From Vannielia litorea (GTDB lineage Bacteria > Pseudomonadota > Alphaproteobacteria > Rhodobacterales > Rhodobacteraceae), in assembly GCF_900142295.1 (NCBI RefSeq), contig NZ_FSRL01000001.1:310001-374000 (forward strand): a DNA stretch of 64,000 bases. The letters are read 5' to 3'. Positions 53,423 to 61,817 of this stretch are shown here, in pieces. Position 1 is the first letter of the stretch; each line of letters opens with the position of its first letter. The notes beneath the pieces were generated by a model. The model was not told where the DNA came from, did not search any database, and saw only the letters and a program-made list of their open reading frames with translations. The position numbers and the translations under genes are program-made.

Positions 53423-54835
53423 ATGGGTGGATATCGAAACAACCTCTTTGCGCTGCAAGGGCAGTTGCAAGGCCAGCTCCAGGGCGAATTCCAGGCCCAG
53501 GGACAGGACCAGGACCAGGATCAGTGGCAAGGCCAGAAGCAGGGTCAGCACCAGTCCAGCGAGAACGTCAATCTCAATGGCAACGGCAACCTGAACGGCA
53601 ATGGCAACCTGAACGGTAACGGCAACCTGAACGTCAACCACAACGACTCTACTGCCACGGGCGTGGGCGCGGGCCTCGGTGCCGGTGTCGGGCTTGCCGG
53701 CAGCAAGTCGCATGCCGGTTCCCACTCCGATGCCGTTTCGCTCGGGGTTGGTGTTGCCAAGTCGCACACCGACGTTGATGTCGACGTAGACGTCAAGCTC
53801 GACCTCAAGGACTACGAGCCGGTCGACAACGACTTCGCCGACTTCGATCTCGATGACGGGGCCAGGATCGACGACATCTTCATGGCCAAGGGCGACCTGA
53901 CCTACGATCCGGGCAACGACATCAATCTCGATGGCGTTCTCAGCAAGGCCCTGAACGGTGAGGGCAACGACTCCGGCACCATCAACGCGATGTCGAACAC
54001 GCTCGAGGACAACGACAGGATCGACAGCGCCAAGGTCGAGAACAACGCCCAGTACAACTCTACCCAGTCGGCCCGCGGCGGCACCGCCAATGCTGAAGAG
54101 GGCATCGACCTCGAGTCCGATGGCGGCTCCGGCGGCCGGGGCTCGGCCGATGGTGACGACGGCCATGCGGCGTCGCTCGGTGGCTTCTCGCTGGCCGATG
54201 GCGGCTACCACAAGGGCAACGACGGCGGCAGCGCCGACGGTGACGACGGTGGTGACGGCGGCAGCGCCGGTGCGATCGGCGTCGGCCTCGGTGGCCTCGG
54301 CGTCGGCCTCGGTTCGGGCGGCGACGGCGGCTCCGGCAGCGGCGGCGGCATGCCGACCTACTTCAAGCACCCCGGCAAGCCGGGTGGCGATGGCGTCGAT
54401 GCCGATGGCGGCGATGGCCTCGGTGTCGGGATCGGTGTCGGCCACGGCGCTGGCCTCGCGGGTGCCTATGCGGGCGGCGGCGGCGGCGGCGGTGCCGGCG
54501 GTGACGCCAGTGCCAGCGGCGGCTGGTCCGGTGGCGGCAACTCCGATGGCGGCCATGCGGTCGTCTGGGGCGGCAACGGTGGCGACGGCGGCCATGTCAA
54601 TGCCAACGGCGGCGCGGCTTCGGGCGCGGTCGGCGGCGGCAACTGGGGCTCCGGCAACTCGGACGACGGCTACGTCAACGGCTACTCGAATGCCTCCGCG
54701 GATGGCATCCTCGACAACGCCGCGTTCAACCAGAGCATCGTCCAGGGCGCGAACGTGCTCGGCAACACCGTCGACATGACGGTCGTTGGCGGCAACTTCT
54801 CGAACTCGCTCTCCGTCGGCGACGACGAGATGTAG
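53423..54835 (+). CDS. Q/N/G-rich repetitive protein, probable type I secreted matrix protein
   Basis: A 470-residue low-complexity protein without a signal peptide. Residues 10-43 are Gln-rich with Q at nearly every second or third position (LQGQLQGQLQGEFQ). Residues 50-73 contain four 6-residue NLNGNG units. Residues 107-130 have Asp/Val alternation (DVDVDVDVKLDLKDY). Residues about 220-440 are Gly/Asp/Ser-rich. The C-terminal end (QSIVQGANVLGNTVDMTVVG then GGNFSNSLSVGDD) resembles the repeat in the next gene product. It heads an operon with a second repeat protein and the secretion ABC transporter and adaptor, so export by that system is likely (inference). Composition suggests an extracellular fibre or biofilm matrix component. 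Confidence 0.75.
   Translation: MGGYRNNLFALQGQLQGQLQGEFQAQGQDQDQDQWQGQKQGQHQSSENVNLNGNGNLNGNGNLNGNGNLNVNHNDSTATGVGAGLGAGVGLAGSKSHAGSHSDAVSLGVGVAKSHTDVDVDVDVKLDLKDYEPVDNDFADFDLDDGARIDDIFMAKGDLTYDPGNDINLDGVLSKALNGEGNDSGTINAMSNTLEDNDRIDSAKVENNAQYNSTQSARGGTANAEEGIDLESDGGSGGRGSADGDDGHAASLGGFSLADGGYHKGNDGGSADGDDGGDGGSAGAIGVGLGGLGVGLGSGGDGGSGSGGGMPTYFKHPGKPGGDGVDADGGDGLGVGIGVGHGAGLAGAYAGGGGGGGAGGDASASGGWSGGGNSDGGHAVVWGGNGGDGGHVNANGGAASGAVGGGNWGSGNSDDGYVNGYSNASADGILDNAAFNQSIVQGANVLGNTVDMTVVGGNFSNSLSVGDDEM
53570..53641 (+). repeat. Four 18-bp tandem repeats inside the repeat-protein gene
   Basis: Units at 53570-53587, 53588-53605, 53606-53623 and 53624-53641 each encode N-L-N-x-N-x; three encode NLNGNG exactly, the last reads NLNVNH. 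The codons differ mainly in third bases, showing selection at the protein level as well as repeat expansion. Confidence 0.85.
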
Positions 54836-54856
54836 GGCGATCCCCTCACGCAACAG

Positions 54857-54885
54857 GAGGCTGCGCGGCACCGTCGCGCAGCCTC
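54857..54885 (+). other. Stable hairpin between the two repeat-protein genes
   Basis: GAGGCTGCGCG (54857-54867) pairs with CGCGCAGCCTC (54875-54885) over 11 bp with a 7-nt loop. It is followed by ACCC and a run of A, not T, so it is not a normal rho-independent terminator on the plus strand. It could protect or define a 3-prime end so that the first repeat protein is made in excess. Confidence 0.55.
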
Positions 54886-54947
54886 ACCCAAAAAAACGTC
54901 GAGCAGGCACAGTTTTCACACTACCCGACCAGGACGGATCGTGACCC

Positions 54948-56930
54948 ATGTTGCTCGATGAAAAGTCCGAAATCATTGCTCATTTCATAGGTTTGTTCCA
55001 GCTGGGTTCCGAGGCCGCACGGATGCGGGAGGAGTTCGAGGAGTTCCAGGCGCTCAAGAACGCCGATCCCGAGTTCGGCAGCCTGCTCAACATAACCATC
55101 AACCTGTTCAGCGACTACGAGCTCGGTGCCTTCACGCCCGATATCCAGGGCCCTCTCTACTTTCCGGTGCTGCCGGGCGTTCCCGGCTTGCCCTACCTGC
55201 CGTTCGCGGGCCCGGCGGCGGAGCATCTCTGGCCGGTGTTGCCCGGCGAGCTCGCCGAGCTGCCAATCTACTGGTCCCCGCCCGGCTACCTCTTGGCCAA
55301 GCTGCAGTTCCTGATCCCGCCGCCCTCATCCGTTGCCACCATCACGGTGCAGTACAACTTTCTAAGGGATTACGATTACGCCTCCACCTCGGATGCCGAG
55401 ATGAGCTTTGTCGACCCGGTCGCCTTCGAGGTGCCCCTGTCGTCGCTTCAGGCCACGGCCACCGCCCTTCAACCCTTCTCGGCGCCGGTGATGCCCGAGG
55501 ATGAAGCCGCGATTGCCGAGAGCGGCCGCGAGGTCTCGGAGGATATCCGCGCCCTCGAGTCCGAGGGCGGACCGGGCGCGGCCGACGGCGCCGTCACCTT
55601 CGTTGCCTTCGGCGAGGCCACGGCCACGCCCACCCTCAATGGTCTCGCCGTCGAGGAAATGCCCAAGCTGTCCGACTACAGCGACACCTTTGCCGAGCCG
55701 GAGCCGGAACCCGAGGAGGAGGTGCCCGAGAGCCCCTTCGAGGACAACCGCGACGAGGCAGAGGAAGACGATCACCCAGAAGGCCAGCATGTGACCATGG
55801 GTGAGAACCTCCTGATCAACCAGGCCAACGTGGTCATGAACTGGCTTGACGCGCCCGTCTTCGTGGTGATGGGCGATGTCGTGGTCGCCAACGCGATCAG
55901 CCAGATCAACGTCTGGAACGATTTCGACAAGGTCAGCGGCGTATCCAGCCTCACCGAGGCCGGATCCACCCGCAGCGTCAACGCCAGCTCCATCGAGCAT
56001 GTCGCCAACCCGGTTTCGGTCGGGGAGGGGGCCTATGGGCCCGGACAGGCGATCGTGACCCGGATCGAAGGCAACGTGATCAACTACAACCACATCCAGC
56101 AGTTCAACTTCGCCGCCGAGGGCGACGTGCTCAGCCTTCTGTTCAACGCCAGCGAGACCTTCATCCAGACCGGCGGCAATACGCTCTTCAACATCGCCGA
56201 CATCCTCGAACTCGGCTTTGGCTACGACCTGATCGTCATCGGCGGCAACATGATCGACGTCACCCTGCTGACCCAGATGAACGTGCTGCTCGATGCCGAC
56301 TCCGCCGAGATCGAAGGCGAGTTCGGCGGCACGATGGACACCTCGGGCAACCTGCTTCTGAACTATGCGGCCATCACCGAGGTCGGCGTCGATACCACGG
56401 TCGCCATCACCGAGGCCTACAGCAAGGCTGCGAACAAGGTCATCGAGGGCGGCGAGCCCGGCGGCGATATCCTCGGCGACCCGGCTTATCTCGGCACGCC
56501 GGTTCTGCGGGTGCTCTACATCGAAGGCGACTATCTCGACGTGCAGGTGATCGAACAGGTCAACGTGCTCGGCGATGTCGATCAGGTGGCGCTCGCGGCC
56601 GAAACGCTGCTGAGCGCCGAGGGCGCCGACGTCACGGTGCTCACCGGCGGCAACGAGCTGGTCAACATCGCCTCGGTCACCGACCACGGCGTCGATTCCA
56701 CCGTCTACACGGGCGGCGAGGCCTATTCGGACGCCATGCTCTACCAGGCCGAGTTCATTTCCAACGACGACCCCTTCGCACTGGCCAGCTCCGACAATCT
56801 GGCCAGCGAGGCGGTGCTGTTCCTGGCCGACGACATGCTTTCCGACACATCGGACGGGCCCGGCGCGGGCCTGGGGCAACTGGTGCCCGAAGAGGCGCCG
56901 GTCGACGTCATGCAAACCCTCGTCGCGTGA
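54948..56930 (+). CDS. Repeat protein with amyloid-like N/Q repeats, likely type I secreted
   Basis: A 660-residue acidic protein without signal peptide. Residues 1-50 are helical; 60-130 are Pro-rich (YFPVLPGVPGLPYLPFAG); 245-280 form an acidic linker (PEPEPEEEVPESPFEDN). Residues about 285-607 hold four related units of about 45 residues, with a first half GN-x-L-x-N-x-A-x-I (GENLLINQANVV, GGNTLFNIADIL, SGNLLLNYAAIT, GGNELVNIASVT) and a second half ending Q-x-N-V-x-x-D-x-D (AISQINVWNDFDKV, LLTQMNVLLDAD, VIEQVNVLGDVDQV). The spaced Gly, Asn and Gln positions recall curlin-type beta-solenoid repeats. It lies directly before the type I secretion ABC gene. Function is inferred from context. Confidence 0.75.
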   Translation: MLLDEKSEIIAHFIGLFQLGSEAARMREEFEEFQALKNADPEFGSLLNITINLFSDYELGAFTPDIQGPLYFPVLPGVPGLPYLPFAGPAAEHLWPVLPGELAELPIYWSPPGYLLAKLQFLIPPPSSVATITVQYNFLRDYDYASTSDAEMSFVDPVAFEVPLSSLQATATALQPFSAPVMPEDEAAIAESGREVSEDIRALESEGGPGAADGAVTFVAFGEATATPTLNGLAVEEMPKLSDYSDTFAEPEPEPEEEVPESPFEDNRDEAEEDDHPEGQHVTMGENLLINQANVVMNWLDAPVFVVMGDVVVANAISQINVWNDFDKVSGVSSLTEAGSTRSVNASSIEHVANPVSVGEGAYGPGQAIVTRIEGNVINYNHIQQFNFAAEGDVLSLLFNASETFIQTGGNTLFNIADILELGFGYDLIVIGGNMIDVTLLTQMNVLLDADSAEIEGEFGGTMDTSGNLLLNYAAITEVGVDTTVAITEAYSKAANKVIEGGEPGGDILGDPAYLGTPVLRVLYIEGDYLDVQVIEQVNVLGDVDQVALAAETLLSAEGADVTVLTGGNELVNIASVTDHGVDSTVYTGGEAYSDAMLYQAEFISNDDPFALASSDNLASEAVLFLADDMLSDTSDGPGAGLGQLVPEEAPVDVMQTLVA

Positions 56931-56958
56931 TCGAGGGCAGGTAAAAAGGGATACTGTT

Positions 56959-58995
56959 TTGAAGGACATGGTGAATGACGCGGAGCAGCCTGAAGCGCTG
57001 GTCGCGACCGAGGAGCCAGCGGCGCGGCAGGATGACGAGAGCAAGGAGGCCCTGCGCCTTGCGCCGGAAAACAGGGTAAAGGGCGAGCGCCCGTCGCCCT
57101 CCGGGTTCACCCGCATCACTCCAAGCGAGAAGGACTTGGGCGACCCTCCGCAGCGCCAGGAGAGCGAGCCGCCGAAACCCCCTGTCGACAACGGCGGCGG
57201 GCGAGGCAACGGCGGCGGCGGTGGCGGCGACGAGGTCTTTCACAAGCGCCTCGGCCCGATGGACTTTGCCGGCAGCCTCAAGCGCGGCCTCCGTGCGGTC
57301 CGACGCAACATGCTGCTTGTGATGCTGTTCACCTGCGCCACCAACCTGCTGATCCTCGCGATCCCCGTCTACCTCTTTCAGATCTCCGACCGCGTGCTCA
57401 CCAGTCGGTCGATGGATACGCTGATCATGCTGACCACGATCATCGTGGGCGCCGTGGTGCTCCAGGCGATCCTCGATGCCGTGCGCCGCTTCATCCTGAT
57501 GCGCACGGCGGTCGAGCTGGCGGCGCAACTGGGCTCCCCGATCCTCAGCGCCGCCGCCCGGGCCTCGCTCAACGGCAATGGCCGCGAGTATCAAACCCTG
57601 GGCGACCTTCAGCAGCTGCGCAGTTTTCTCGTCTCCGGCACGCTCCTGTCGTTCCTCGATGTGCCTTTCGCACCGCTCTTCATCCTGGCCATCTACCTGG
57701 TGCACCCCCATCTGGGCATGATCGTGGTCGCCACCGCCCTGGTGCTGCTCGTCATCGCGATCGTCAACCAGCGGGTGACTTCAGGAAAGTTCGCGGAGGC
57801 GAACCTGCACCTCAGCAAGGCCAACCTCCATCTCGACTCGATGTCGCGCAACAGCCAGATCATCAACGCGCTGGCGATGATCCCCGAGGCTGTTTCGATC
57901 TGGGGGCGCGATACGGCGGCCTCGCTGAAGGCGCAGGTCCGGGCGCAGGACCGCAACATCATCTCGGCCGCCTGCAGCCGGGCCGTGCGCCTGCTCACCC
58001 AGATCGGCCTCCTGGGGTGGGGCGCATACCTCGCGATCCAGGGCCATATCACCGGCGGCATGGTCATCGCCGCCTCGATCATCGCGGGCCGGGCGCTGGC
58101 GCCGATCGAGGGCGCGATCGAGGGCTGGAACCACTTTCTGATGTCGCGGTCGGCCTATGACCGCATCGCCCACCTCCTGCGCAGCTCGCCCCTCAACCAG
58201 GATCGCCTGATCCTGCCGCGCCCCGAGGGCCGGCTCGACGTGGAGCGGCTGCTCTACGTCCCGCAGGGCACCAAGAACGTGGTGCTCAACGGGCTGAGCT
58301 TTGTCCTCGCGCCCGGAGAGTCCCTTGCCATCGTCGGCAATTCGGGCGCGGGCAAGACGACCCTTGGCAAGATGCTGGTAGGCTCCGTCCTGCCCACCTC
58401 GGGCGCCGTCCGGCTCGACCTGATGGACCTGCGCAACTGGGATCAGCGCCAGCTCGGCACCAACATCGGCTACCTGCCGCAGGACGTGCAGCTCTTTCCC
58501 GGCACCATCAAGCAGAACATCGCCCGGATGCGGGAGGATGCCACCGATGCCCAGATCCACGAGGCGGCGATGCTGGCCGACGTGCATGGCATGATCTCGA
58601 ACTTCCCGCAGGGCTACGAAACCTTTGTCGCCGCCGACGGCGCGCCGCTCTCGGGCGGGCAGAAGCAGCGCATTGCGCTGGCCCGGGCCTTCTTCGGCAA
58701 TCCGCGGCTGGTGGTGCTCGACGAGCCCAACTCCAACCTCGACACTGCGGGCGACCAGGCCCTGGCCCGCGCCGTGGCCGATGCCAAGTCCCGCGGGATG
58801 ACCCTTGTGGTCATCACCCAGAAGCCCTCTCTGCTCTCCTCGGTCGACAAGATCATGCTGATGGCCGACGGCAACATCGCGCTCTACGGCCAGCGCCAGC
58901 AGGTGCTGGAGGCGCTCGAGAAGCGTCGCCGCGGCAATGGCGGCGGCGGCCAGCAACTGAACTCCCCGAACAACCCCAATCCACAGGCAGGCTGA
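56959..58995 (+). CDS. Type I secretion system permease/ATPase
   Basis: A 678-residue ABC exporter. Residues 1-95 are a disordered, charged, Gly-rich extension (GGGRGNGGGGGGDE). Residues about 110-380 form the transmembrane domain (NLLILAIPVYLFQISDRVL, VLLVIAIVNQRV). The ATPase has GNSGAGKTTLGKMLVG (Walker A, about 458-473), LSGGQKQRIALARAF (about 564-578) and LVVLDEPNSNLD (Walker B). There is no N-terminal C39 peptidase, so substrates are exported without leader cleavage, as in the PrtD type. The TTG at 56959 has GGG 8 bp before it; an ATG at 56968 is an alternative. It works with the adaptor at 58998. Confidence 0.92.
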   Translation: MKDMVNDAEQPEALVATEEPAARQDDESKEALRLAPENRVKGERPSPSGFTRITPSEKDLGDPPQRQESEPPKPPVDNGGGRGNGGGGGGDEVFHKRLGPMDFAGSLKRGLRAVRRNMLLVMLFTCATNLLILAIPVYLFQISDRVLTSRSMDTLIMLTTIIVGAVVLQAILDAVRRFILMRTAVELAAQLGSPILSAAARASLNGNGREYQTLGDLQQLRSFLVSGTLLSFLDVPFAPLFILAIYLVHPHLGMIVVATALVLLVIAIVNQRVTSGKFAEANLHLSKANLHLDSMSRNSQIINALAMIPEAVSIWGRDTAASLKAQVRAQDRNIISAACSRAVRLLTQIGLLGWGAYLAIQGHITGGMVIAASIIAGRALAPIEGAIEGWNHFLMSRSAYDRIAHLLRSSPLNQDRLILPRPEGRLDVERLLYVPQGTKNVVLNGLSFVLAPGESLAIVGNSGAGKTTLGKMLVGSVLPTSGAVRLDLMDLRNWDQRQLGTNIGYLPQDVQLFPGTIKQNIARMREDATDAQIHEAAMLADVHGMISNFPQGYETFVAADGAPLSGGQKQRIALARAFFGNPRLVVLDEPNSNLDTAGDQALARAVADAKSRGMTLVVITQKPSLLSSVDKIMLMADGNIALYGQRQQVLEALEKRRRGNGGGGQQLNSPNNPNPQAG

Positions 58996-58997
58996 TC

Positions 58998-60344
58998 ATG
59001 AGTTTGGCAACCGCACCCACCTACGTCTCGAGCGAATGGTATTCCGAGGTGCCGCGCAGCGTCTGGCGCATCGGCCTGCTCGGCATCCTGCTGATGACCT
59101 TCTCGCTCGGCGGCTTCGGCTACTGGGCCTTCTCCGCGCCGCTTGCTGCCGCCGTGGTGGCGCCCGGCAGCTTTGTCGCGACCGGGCGCAACAAGATCGT
59201 CCAGCACCTCGAAGGCGGCATCATCGCCCAGATCCTCGTGGAAGAGGGGGAGGAGGTCGAGGCCGGCCAGCCGCTCGTGACGCTCGACACCACTGCCGCC
59301 GAGACGCGCCGCACCGAGCTTCAGCTCCGCCGCGCCCGGCTGGAGGCCATGAAGGTGCGCCTCATGGCCGAATACGACGACCGCAACACGGTCATCTTTC
59401 CGCCCGACCTGCGCCGCCGCGCCGTGATCGACCCGGAGATCGAGGAAATCCTGCTCAGCCAGAAGCTCAGCTTCGACCTCGCCCGCGACAAGCTCGACAA
59501 TGACATCGGCCTCGTGGAGTCGAACATCCTCGCCCAGACAAAGCGGATCCAGGGCTACATCGCCCAACGCGAGTCCTCCGCCGTCCAGGTGAGCCTGTTG
59601 AAGGAGGACCGGGTCGCCAAGGCCGACCTGCTCAACAACGGCCTGACCCGGAAATCCGAGCTGAACGCCCTCGAGCGCGCCATCGTCGACGGTGTCGGCC
59701 AGATGGCCCGGCTGGAGGCGGAGATCGCCGAGAGCGAGGCGATGATCATCAAGTTCGAAAAGCAGATCCTGCAGACCCGCTACACCTATACCCAGGCCGC
59801 GCTGGACGAGCTTCATGTGGTTCAGGCCGAGCTCGACAGCGTGAAGGAGCAGGTGCTTCAGGCCGAAGACGTGCTGCGGCGCACCGAGATCCTCGCGCCG
59901 GTGGATGGCACGATCCTGCGCATGCACTATCACACCTCGGGCGGTGTGATCGAAAGCGGCAAACCCATCGTCGAGATCCTGCCCAAGGGCGCCCCGCTCA
60001 TCATCGAAACCCTCATTCCGCGCAACGACATCGACAGCGTCCAGCTCGGTCAGTATGCCTCGGTGCGCCTGGTGGCGCTGAACCAGCGGACCACGCCGAT
60101 CCTTGATGGGGAGGTCTTCTACATCTCTGCCGATGCCATCCCCGACACGGCGCAAGGCCCGGCGCGCGAGGTCTATGTGGCGCGGATCAGCCTGGAGGCA
60201 GAGCAGCTCCGCCGGGTCGACGGCTTTGCCCCGACCCCGGGCATGCCCGCCGAGATACTGATCGCCACCCGTGAGCGGACCTTCATGCAGTATCTCACCA
60301 AGCCCATCGTCGACTCGATGTCGCGCGCCTTCCGCGAAGACTGA
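58998..60344 (+). CDS. Type I secretion membrane-fusion protein (HlyD family)
   Basis: A 448-residue adaptor that links the ABC exporter in the inner membrane to an outer-membrane TolC channel. One N-terminal transmembrane segment (residues about 24-45, GLLGILLMTFSLGGFGYWAF), a lipoyl/barrel half FVATGRNKIVQHLEGGIIAQILVEEGEEVEAGQPL, a long coiled coil of about 150 residues, and the second half RTEILAPVDGTILRMHYHTSGGVIE; KTFMQYLTKPI-type C-terminus (ERTFMQYLTKPIVDSMSRAFRED) is typical of TIGR01843. It begins 2 bp after the ABC gene. No tolC gene lies in this locus. Confidence 0.93.
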   Translation: MSLATAPTYVSSEWYSEVPRSVWRIGLLGILLMTFSLGGFGYWAFSAPLAAAVVAPGSFVATGRNKIVQHLEGGIIAQILVEEGEEVEAGQPLVTLDTTAAETRRTELQLRRARLEAMKVRLMAEYDDRNTVIFPPDLRRRAVIDPEIEEILLSQKLSFDLARDKLDNDIGLVESNILAQTKRIQGYIAQRESSAVQVSLLKEDRVAKADLLNNGLTRKSELNALERAIVDGVGQMARLEAEIAESEAMIIKFEKQILQTRYTYTQAALDELHVVQAELDSVKEQVLQAEDVLRRTEILAPVDGTILRMHYHTSGGVIESGKPIVEILPKGAPLIIETLIPRNDIDSVQLGQYASVRLVALNQRTTPILDGEVFYISADAIPDTAQGPAREVYVARISLEAEQLRRVDGFAPTPGMPAEILIATRERTFMQYLTKPIVDSMSRAFRED

Positions 60345-60442
60345 GCGCGGGCCGGCACAGCGCAATGACGGCGCCGTTCCGCAACGGCGCAGCGCCCGCG
60401 CGATCACTCGCTCTGCTTGTCATTCTGCATGTCCGGGAAACT

Positions 60443-60518
<76 letters not shown>

Positions 60519-60609
60519 GGTGAGGCGGACGTTTAGGGAATAGCGCCGGGGGGTTCAAGCGAAAATTTCGCTGCCCGACGCCTTTTCCCGGCCCGCCTCG
60601 AAAATGCCG

Positions 60610-60936
60610 TCAGTCGTCGTCGTCACCGCCGACGTCGGCGATATCGTCGAGCGACACATCATCATCGTCGTCGTCCTCGAGCACATCGTCCCCGAGATCG
60701 ACATCGCTGTCATCATCATCATCGTCGAGCACGTCGATATCGGCGTCCTCGTCTTCCATCTCCAGCGACTTCGGATCGGGCTTGTCGCCCTTCAGCGCCG
60801 AGCGGGCCTTGTTGCCGGTGTCGAGCGTCACGATCTCGCCGGTGTAGGGGCTCACGATCGGGTCCTTGCCCAGGTCGTAAAACCGCTTGCCGGTGGTCGG
60901 GCAGACGCGCTTGACGCCCCATTCTTCCTTAGGCAT
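60610..60936 (-). CDS. TIGR02300 family (FYDLN acid) protein
   Basis: A 108-residue protein starting at the ATG at 60936. The N-terminal half KRVCPTTGKRFYDLGKDPIVSPYTGE is the TIGR02300 signature with FYDLG instead of the commoner FYDLN. The C-terminal half is a very acidic tail of Asp/Glu runs (residues about 62-108), encoded by repeated GAC/GAT triplets that produce a low-complexity stretch at 60610-60740. The family is alphaproteobacterial and of unknown function. Longer readings upstream overlap the divergent metallopeptidase gene. Confidence 0.9.
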   Translation of the reverse strand: MPKEEWGVKRVCPTTGKRFYDLGKDPIVSPYTGEIVTLDTGNKARSALKGDKPDPKSLEMEDEDADIDVLDDDDDDSDVDLGDDVLEDDDDDDVSLDDIADVGGDDDD

Positions 60937-61069
60937 CGAAATCCTCACATGCTTCGGGGTTCGAACGGGGCCAATGCCACGATGGGGGAGGGCTGTAAAG
61001 GGGGTATCGGGCTTTCTTGCCATCGCGCGTGGCGCTAGGATGGGCGGCAACGAAAAGGGCAGGGGCCTC

Positions 61070-61771
61070 ATGGCACAGACAGGCTCGATCAGGCTCCCGG
61101 GAGAGCCGGAGGTGGAGGTCGTTCTGCGGCGCTCGTCGCGGGCGCGCAGGCTGTCTCTGCGGGTCTCCGGGGTCGATGGCCGCGTGACCCTCACCATGCC
61201 CCGTTTCGCGCCCGAGCGGGAGGCGCGCAGCTTCGCCGCCGAGAAGGCCGGTTGGATCCGCGACAGGCTGGCCGAGCAGGCCCCCTTCATCCTTGCCGCG
61301 CCCGGCGCCGTGGTGCCCGTCGAAGGGGTTGCCCGCCGGATCGAGACCGCCCCCCTGCGCCGCATTGCCCTTTCGGATCAGGCGCTTCTGGTGCCCGAGG
61401 GCGCATCGCGCGTGCCGGTGCGGCTCGGGGCCTTCCTGCGTGAACTGGCCCGCGACCGCCTGGCCGAGGCCTCCGCCCGCCACGCCGCCGCCCTCGGCCG
61501 CCCCCATGGCACCATTACCCTGCGCGACACCCGCTCCCGCTGGGGATCGTGCAGCCACGAGGGCAACCTGATGTATTCCTGGCGGCTCATCCTCGCGCCA
61601 CCCGAGGTGCTCGACTACGTCGCCGCCCACGAGGTCGCCCACCTGGCCCACATGGATCACTCGCCCCGCTTCTGGGCCACCTGCGCGCAGCTCTTCCCGG
61701 CCCACAAGGCCGCGCGGCGATGGCTGCGACAGAACGGCGCCACATTGCACCGCTACGGCTTCAAGGGGTGA
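61070..61771 (+). CDS. M48-type/YgjP-like metallopeptidase domain protein
   Basis: A 233-residue protein of the DUF45/YgjP family. The ATG at 61070, shortly after AGGGG, is preferred to a longer reading from 60887 that overlaps TIGR02300. The zinc motif is YVAAHEVAHLAHMDHSPRFW, with HExxH and a further His six residues on. SRWGSCSHEGNLMYSWRLILAPPE is the other family block. Relatives act on unknown protein substrates; E. coli YgjP is poorly studied. The N-terminal half contains basic strands (SSRARRLSLRVSGVD). Confidence 0.88.
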   Translation: MAQTGSIRLPGEPEVEVVLRRSSRARRLSLRVSGVDGRVTLTMPRFAPEREARSFAAEKAGWIRDRLAEQAPFILAAPGAVVPVEGVARRIETAPLRRIALSDQALLVPEGASRVPVRLGAFLRELARDRLAEASARHAAALGRPHGTITLRDTRSRWGSCSHEGNLMYSWRLILAPPEVLDYVAAHEVAHLAHMDHSPRFWATCAQLFPAHKAARRWLRQNGATLHRYGFKG

Positions 61772-61817
61772 GTGTTTCCCCGTTGACGGATTGCAGATTC
61801 GTGATCACGCTCGAGAG

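Noticed and set aside
53570..53641. The 18-bp repeats as a CRISPR-like array
   Set aside because: There are no spacers; the units are contiguous, in frame and encode NLNGNG.
60610..60740. The GTC/CATCAT-rich low-complexity stretch as a microsatellite or unstable repeat
   Set aside because: It is the reverse of GAC/GAT codons for the acidic tail of the TIGR02300 protein, and the family has such tails.
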